A DNA stretch of 64,000 nucleotides, taken from positions 1,938,963 through 2,002,962 of the forward strand of contig NZ_KN050846.1 in the NCBI RefSeq assembly GCF_000746845.1, in the 5' to 3' direction. The notes under the pieces were generated by a model. That model was not told the origin of the DNA and ran no database searches. It worked only from the letters and a program-made list of their open reading frames with translations. The stretch comes from Altibacter lentus. GTDB taxonomy: Bacteria > Bacteroidota > Bacteroidia > Flavobacteriales > Flavobacteriaceae. Below, in pieces: positions 60,930 to 64,000 of the stretch (position 1 is its first letter; the number at the start of each line of letters is the position of its first letter). The position numbers and the translations under genes were made by a program.

Positions 60930-61976
60930 ATGGATAAGAATGCAACCTATTATGTGGCAGGACATCGAGGATTGGTAGGAAGCGCCATTGTAAAGGCGTT
61001 AAATGCCCGGGGGTATACTAATATACTCACCAGAACACATGCGCAATTGGACCTAACAGATCAAACGGCCGTTGCGACCTTCTTTAAGACACACAAACCC
61101 GATTATGTATTTCTGGCCGCAGCCAAAGTAGGAGGGATAGTGGCGAATAATGTATACCGGGCCGATTTTATATACGAGAATCTGATGATCCAGAACAATG
61201 TCATTCACCAGAGTTATCGGCATGGTGTTAAAAAGTTGCTTTTTTTAGGCAGCACGTGTATCTACCCAAAGGAGGCACCGCAGCCTATGCCGGAATCTTC
61301 ACTGCTTACCAATGTCCTGGAATACACCAATGAACCCTATGCGATCGCCAAGATCGCGGGAATAAAAATGTGTGAAAGTTATAACATTCAATACGGAACG
61401 AATTTTATTTCAGTAATGCCAACCAACCTATATGGCTACAACGATAATTTCGATCTTGAAAAATCACATGTGCTTCCGGCGTTGATCCGAAAGATCCATT
61501 TGGCGAAGTTACTTTCAGAAAATAACAAACAGGCAATTCTGGACGATCTGGGGGTTCCTAATTTTCAGGAAGCGGAAAAGATCTTACAACAATTTGGTGT
61601 TTCTGAAGATAGTGTGGAGATCTGGGGCTCCGGAAGGCCCAAACGTGAGTTCTTATGGTCACAAGACATGGCTGATGCCTGTGTTTATATCATGGAAGAA
61701 GTAGATTTTAAACAGGTGATCGAAGATCCTTCAGAAATACGCAATACACATATCAACATTGGAACCGGAGAAGACATTTCCATTGCAGCCCTGGCAGAGA
61801 TCATTAAAAAGACGGTGGGCTTTCAAGGGAATTTCAAGTTCAATACCTCCAAGCCGGATGGTACGCTGCGCAAGTTAACAGATGTTACAAAATTGCACGC
61901 GCTTGGATGGAAACACAAGGTGGCGTTGGAGGATGGCATTCAAAAAATGTATGAATGGTACTTAGCAAAAGAGTAA
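60930..61976 (+). CDS. fcl: GDP-L-fucose synthase
   Basis: A 348-residue SDR epimerase/reductase. N-terminal [10 protein letters not shown] is the NADPH motif; [14 protein letters not shown] carries the catalytic cysteine, YAIAKIAG the YxxxK pair, and [14 protein letters not shown] is typical of GDP-fucose synthase. It makes GDP-L-fucose from the Gmd product. It lies 6 nt after gmd and 3 nt before the MBOAT gene, so these belong to one unit. Confidence 0.94.
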   Translation: MDKNATYYVAGHRGLVGSAIVKALNARGYTNILTRTHAQLDLTDQTAVATFFKTHKPDYVFLAAAKVGGIVANNVYRADFIYENLMIQNNVIHQSYRHGVKKLLFLGSTCIYPKEAPQPMPESSLLTNVLEYTNEPYAIAKIAGIKMCESYNIQYGTNFISVMPTNLYGYNDNFDLEKSHVLPALIRKIHLAKLLSENNKQAILDDLGVPNFQEAEKILQQFGVSEDSVEIWGSGRPKREFLWSQDMADACVYIMEEVDFKQVIEDPSEIRNTHINIGTGEDISIAALAEIIKKTVGFQGNFKFNTSKPDGTLRKLTDVTKLHALGWKHKVALEDGIQKMYEWYLAKE

Positions 61977-61979
61977 CCT

Positions 61980-63449
61980 ATGCTTTTTAACTCCTTAGAC
62001 TTTGCACTCTTCTTTCCGGTTGTGTTTTTGCTGTATTGGACATTTGCAAAACACCTAACGGTTCGCAACGCTTTCCTTCTGGCTGCCAGTTATTTCTTCT
62101 ACGGTTGGTGGGACTGGCGGTTCCTGTTCTTGATCGCTTTTAGCTCCTTGGTAGATTTTTTTGTTGGTAAGTATCTTTACAAAGCTACCGGCAACACAAG
62201 GCGCAAGGTTTTACTTTGGACCAGCATTTCGGTGAATATTGGTCTGCTGGCCTATTTTAAATATGCTAATTTCTTTATAGAATCCTTTGTCGACTCATTC
62301 CGCTTATTTGGACAGGACCTAGAAGTTGCACCTCTTCAGATCATCCTTCCGGTAGGGATTAGCTTTTACACCTTTCAAACGCTTAGTTACACCATAGACA
62401 TTTACAAACGAAAATTAGAGCCTACCAACAACGCATTGGCTTTCTTCACTTTTGTTGCATTTTTTCCGCAGTTGGTTGCCGGGCCTATTGAACGCGCATC
62501 GCATCTATTGCCCCAGTTCTTTAAAACGTATAAGTTCAATTACCATCAGGTAAAATCGGGTTTGTTATTGATGGCTTTTGGGTTGTTCAAAAAAATGGTG
62601 ATAGCAGACCGTGCAGCGATACTTGTGAACCAGGTATATGGCGACCCCGGTAGTTATGACGGCTATCAATTGGTTGTCGCCACCTTCTTTTTTGCCGTTC
62701 AGATCTATTGCGATTTTTCGGGATACAGTGACATTGCCATTGGGATCGCGCGCACCATGGGCTTCGATCTAATGAAGAATTTCGACAGTCCGTATTTCTC
62801 CAAATCCATCACCGAGTTCTGGAGGCGCTGGCATATTTCCCTGTCTACGTGGTTTCGGGATTATGTGTACATTCCACTGGGCGGAAGCAGGGGAGGAACC
62901 TATAAGACCTATGCAAATCTATTCATCGTTTTTCTAGTGAGCGGACTTTGGCACGGGGCGGCCTTCACCTTCGTGATCTGGGGGGCGATACACGGCGTGA
63001 TCATCGTACTGGAAAAAGCATTTACGAAACAAAGGGAGAATTTAAAGAACGGCTTTCAGAAATTAAAACTTAGCAAACTATACGCCTTTGGGTCCTTGCT
63101 AGTAACCTTTTTTATTGTTTGTGTAGCATGGGTGTTTTTTAGAGCGGAAAGTTTGCGAGAGGCTGGTCTAATCTTAAGGAACAGTGTCGATCTAAATTAT
63201 GGAAAACTTTTTCATGGGGGGTTGGGCACGATGGGATTGGCGGAGTCAGAAATATATTTATTATTAGTTTTGATTGTGCTGTTGGTGCTCTTTGAGCTTA
63301 GGCATAGAACAAAACCAATGGCGCATTATATTGCACGCCGACCCATTTATGTGCGTTGGAGTTTATACCTTGTAGTTGTGTTCTCTCTGCTTCTGTTTGG
63401 TATTTATGGAGACGATCAAGTATCAGAATTTATTTATTTTCAATTTTAA
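61980..63449 (+). CDS. MBOAT family O-acyltransferase (AlgI-like)
   Basis: A 489-residue membrane protein with 10-12 TM helices. The MBOAT signature is seen in FWRRWHISLSTWFRDYVYIPLGG, read in parts, and the catalytic histidine in SGLWHGAAFTFVIWG. The N-terminal YFFYGWWDWRF and PVGISFYTFQ are also typical of AlgI/DltB-type proteins. It moves an acyl (usually acetyl) group across the membrane to a polysaccharide, and it pairs with the SGNH-like gene that follows after 6 nt. The target is probably the polysaccharide made by this cluster, or an envelope glycan. Confidence 0.9.
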   Translation: MLFNSLDFALFFPVVFLLYWTFAKHLTVRNAFLLAASYFFYGWWDWRFLFLIAFSSLVDFFVGKYLYKATGNTRRKVLLWTSISVNIGLLAYFKYANFFIESFVDSFRLFGQDLEVAPLQIILPVGISFYTFQTLSYTIDIYKRKLEPTNNALAFFTFVAFFPQLVAGPIERASHLLPQFFKTYKFNYHQVKSGLLLMAFGLFKKMVIADRAAILVNQVYGDPGSYDGYQLVVATFFFAVQIYCDFSGYSDIAIGIARTMGFDLMKNFDSPYFSKSITEFWRRWHISLSTWFRDYVYIPLGGSRGGTYKTYANLFIVFLVSGLWHGAAFTFVIWGAIHGVIIVLEKAFTKQRENLKNGFQKLKLSKLYAFGSLLVTFFIVCVAWVFFRAESLREAGLILRNSVDLNYGKLFHGGLGTMGLAESEIYLLLVLIVLLVLFELRHRTKPMAHYIARRPIYVRWSLYLVVVFSLLLFGIYGDDQVSEFIYFQF

Positions 63450-63455
63450 TTACTA

Positions 63456-64000
63456 ATGAAACAATTGCTCTTAAAATCTACGCTTTTCACGATCATCGTT
63501 CTGGTGCTTCTGTTGGGTGTAATGGATCGATTGTTCCTTACCGACACGCATTTTAACAGAACAATGCGCGAACTGGATCGCTATGAGGCGGACGAGGTGG
63601 ATATTTTTTTCTGCGGAAGCTCTCATGTATTCACAGCGTTCAATCCCGAAATTATCGATAAAGAGTTACACCTGAACAGTATAAACTTAGGAAGCGGGGC
63701 ACAGAATCTTGAGACCACAGCCTTCTTATTAAGCGATATCTTAGAGCGGTATAATCCTAAGTTAATCGTGTTGGACGTATTTCCGGGGAATAACTATCAC
63801 CTCAATGCTCCCACCGCCAAAGGTTTTCAGTTGGAAGTTTTTGATAATCTGGAAAATAATCTGAAAAAATTGAAGTATTTAAGGTCAATATATTCAATTC
63901 GTGAATTTTCCAGCGTATTAAGTCCGACAATTCGAAATCATAAAGACTGGAACGACAAACTTTTTAATAGGAATGGCAATACGAAGGCCGCGGCAGAATT
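63456..64000 (+). CDS. SGNH/AlgX-like O-acetyltransferase partner, N-terminal part (cut by window end)
   Basis: 181 codons are in the window and the gene continues past its end. One N-terminal TM helix or signal anchor (about 9-24) is followed by a region reading DIFFCGSSHVFTAFNP, with the SGNH-type GSSH block, and LIVLDVFPGNN. Such proteins commonly follow MBOAT genes and transfer the acetyl group in the periplasm. The catalytic Asp-His pair is beyond the window, so the family assignment is provisional. Confidence 0.65.
   Translation, partial: MKQLLLKSTLFTIIVLVLLLGVMDRLFLTDTHFNRTMRELDRYEADEVDIFFCGSSHVFTAFNPEIIDKELHLNSINLGSGAQNLETTAFLLSDILERYNPKLIVLDVFPGNNYHLNAPTAKGFQLEVFDNLENNLKKLKYLRSIYSIREFSSVLSPTIRNHKDWNDKLFNRNGNTKAAAE

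Noticed and set aside
1-64000. CRISPR arrays, insertion sequences, rRNA operons
   Set aside because: None seen: no regularly spaced repeats, transposase motifs or rRNA sequences were recognised in the window.

Overview
The window looks like chromosomal DNA of a member of the Flavobacteriaceae (Bacteroidota). The evidence is consistent: many intergenic regions carry the Bacteroidota -7 promoter element TAnnTTTG, Shine-Dalgarno sites are scarce, and the gene content is flavobacterial (DUF4175, DUF4837, DUF6909, a CarboxypepD_reg/beta-barrel outer-membrane protein, a PID-CTERM-like small protein, GH3-family protein, DUF177-rpmF-fabH-accB-accC). I see no insertion sequence, prophage or CRISPR array. 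It is a core-genome region that runs into a surface-polysaccharide cluster at the right end.

Layout. 0-6.5 kb (mostly minus): end of mtgA, an FAD oxidoreductase, the fatty-acid initiation block fabH-accB-accC, rpmF with DUF177, and pdxA. 6.5-17.6 kb: ribE, a CAU-anticodon tRNA, mce, rbfA, an FtsX-type permease, dusB, a large outer-membrane barrel protein, lepA and an NhaP/TrkA-type antiporter. 17.7-25.9 kb (plus): a metallo-beta-lactamase-fold hydrolase, a subtilase lipoprotein, an M1 peptidase, rnpA, DUF4349, an S41 protease and a sterol-desaturase-family protein. 26.2-28.1 kb (minus): rpiB, a CDF transporter and an ElaA acetyltransferase. 28.06-28.55 kb: an unusual AT-rich non-coding block. 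28.9-47 kb: rnr, a LysE transporter, tRNA-Cys, folB, glnS, a YtxH/holin-like module, an SPFH protein, gltX, DUF4175-ybeY, mnmG, a methyltransferase and holB. 47-55.4 kb: pgk, MltD-like transglycosylase, DUF4837, tatA, an M23 peptidase, a GH3 protein and DUF6909. 55.4-64 kb: a Wzz-like protein, rmlBACD (dTDP-L-rhamnose), gmd-fcl (GDP-L-fucose), an MBOAT O-acyltransferase and the start of an SGNH-like partner.

The most interesting signal is a probable replication-origin neighbourhood. Two parS-like ParB sites (TGTTCCACGTGGAACA and TGTTTCACGTGGAACA) flank mnmG. About 14 kb to the left, a 488-bp gene-free block holds a perfect tandem AT-rich 11-mer, a 9+9 bp dyad and several copies of TGTTGATAA, one base from the DnaA box. 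Gene strand bias changes across this block (19 of 31 genes on minus to its left, counting the small gene at its edge; 26 of 32 on plus to its right), and the classical origin markers rnpA and mnmG lie on either side. Other points: -7 promoter elements that abut the start codons of rbfA, mce, holB and the DUF6909 gene, suggesting leaderless mRNAs; a nucleoside-phosphorylase-like C-terminal half in the DUF6909 protein; and interlocked stop codons at several convergent gene pairs.
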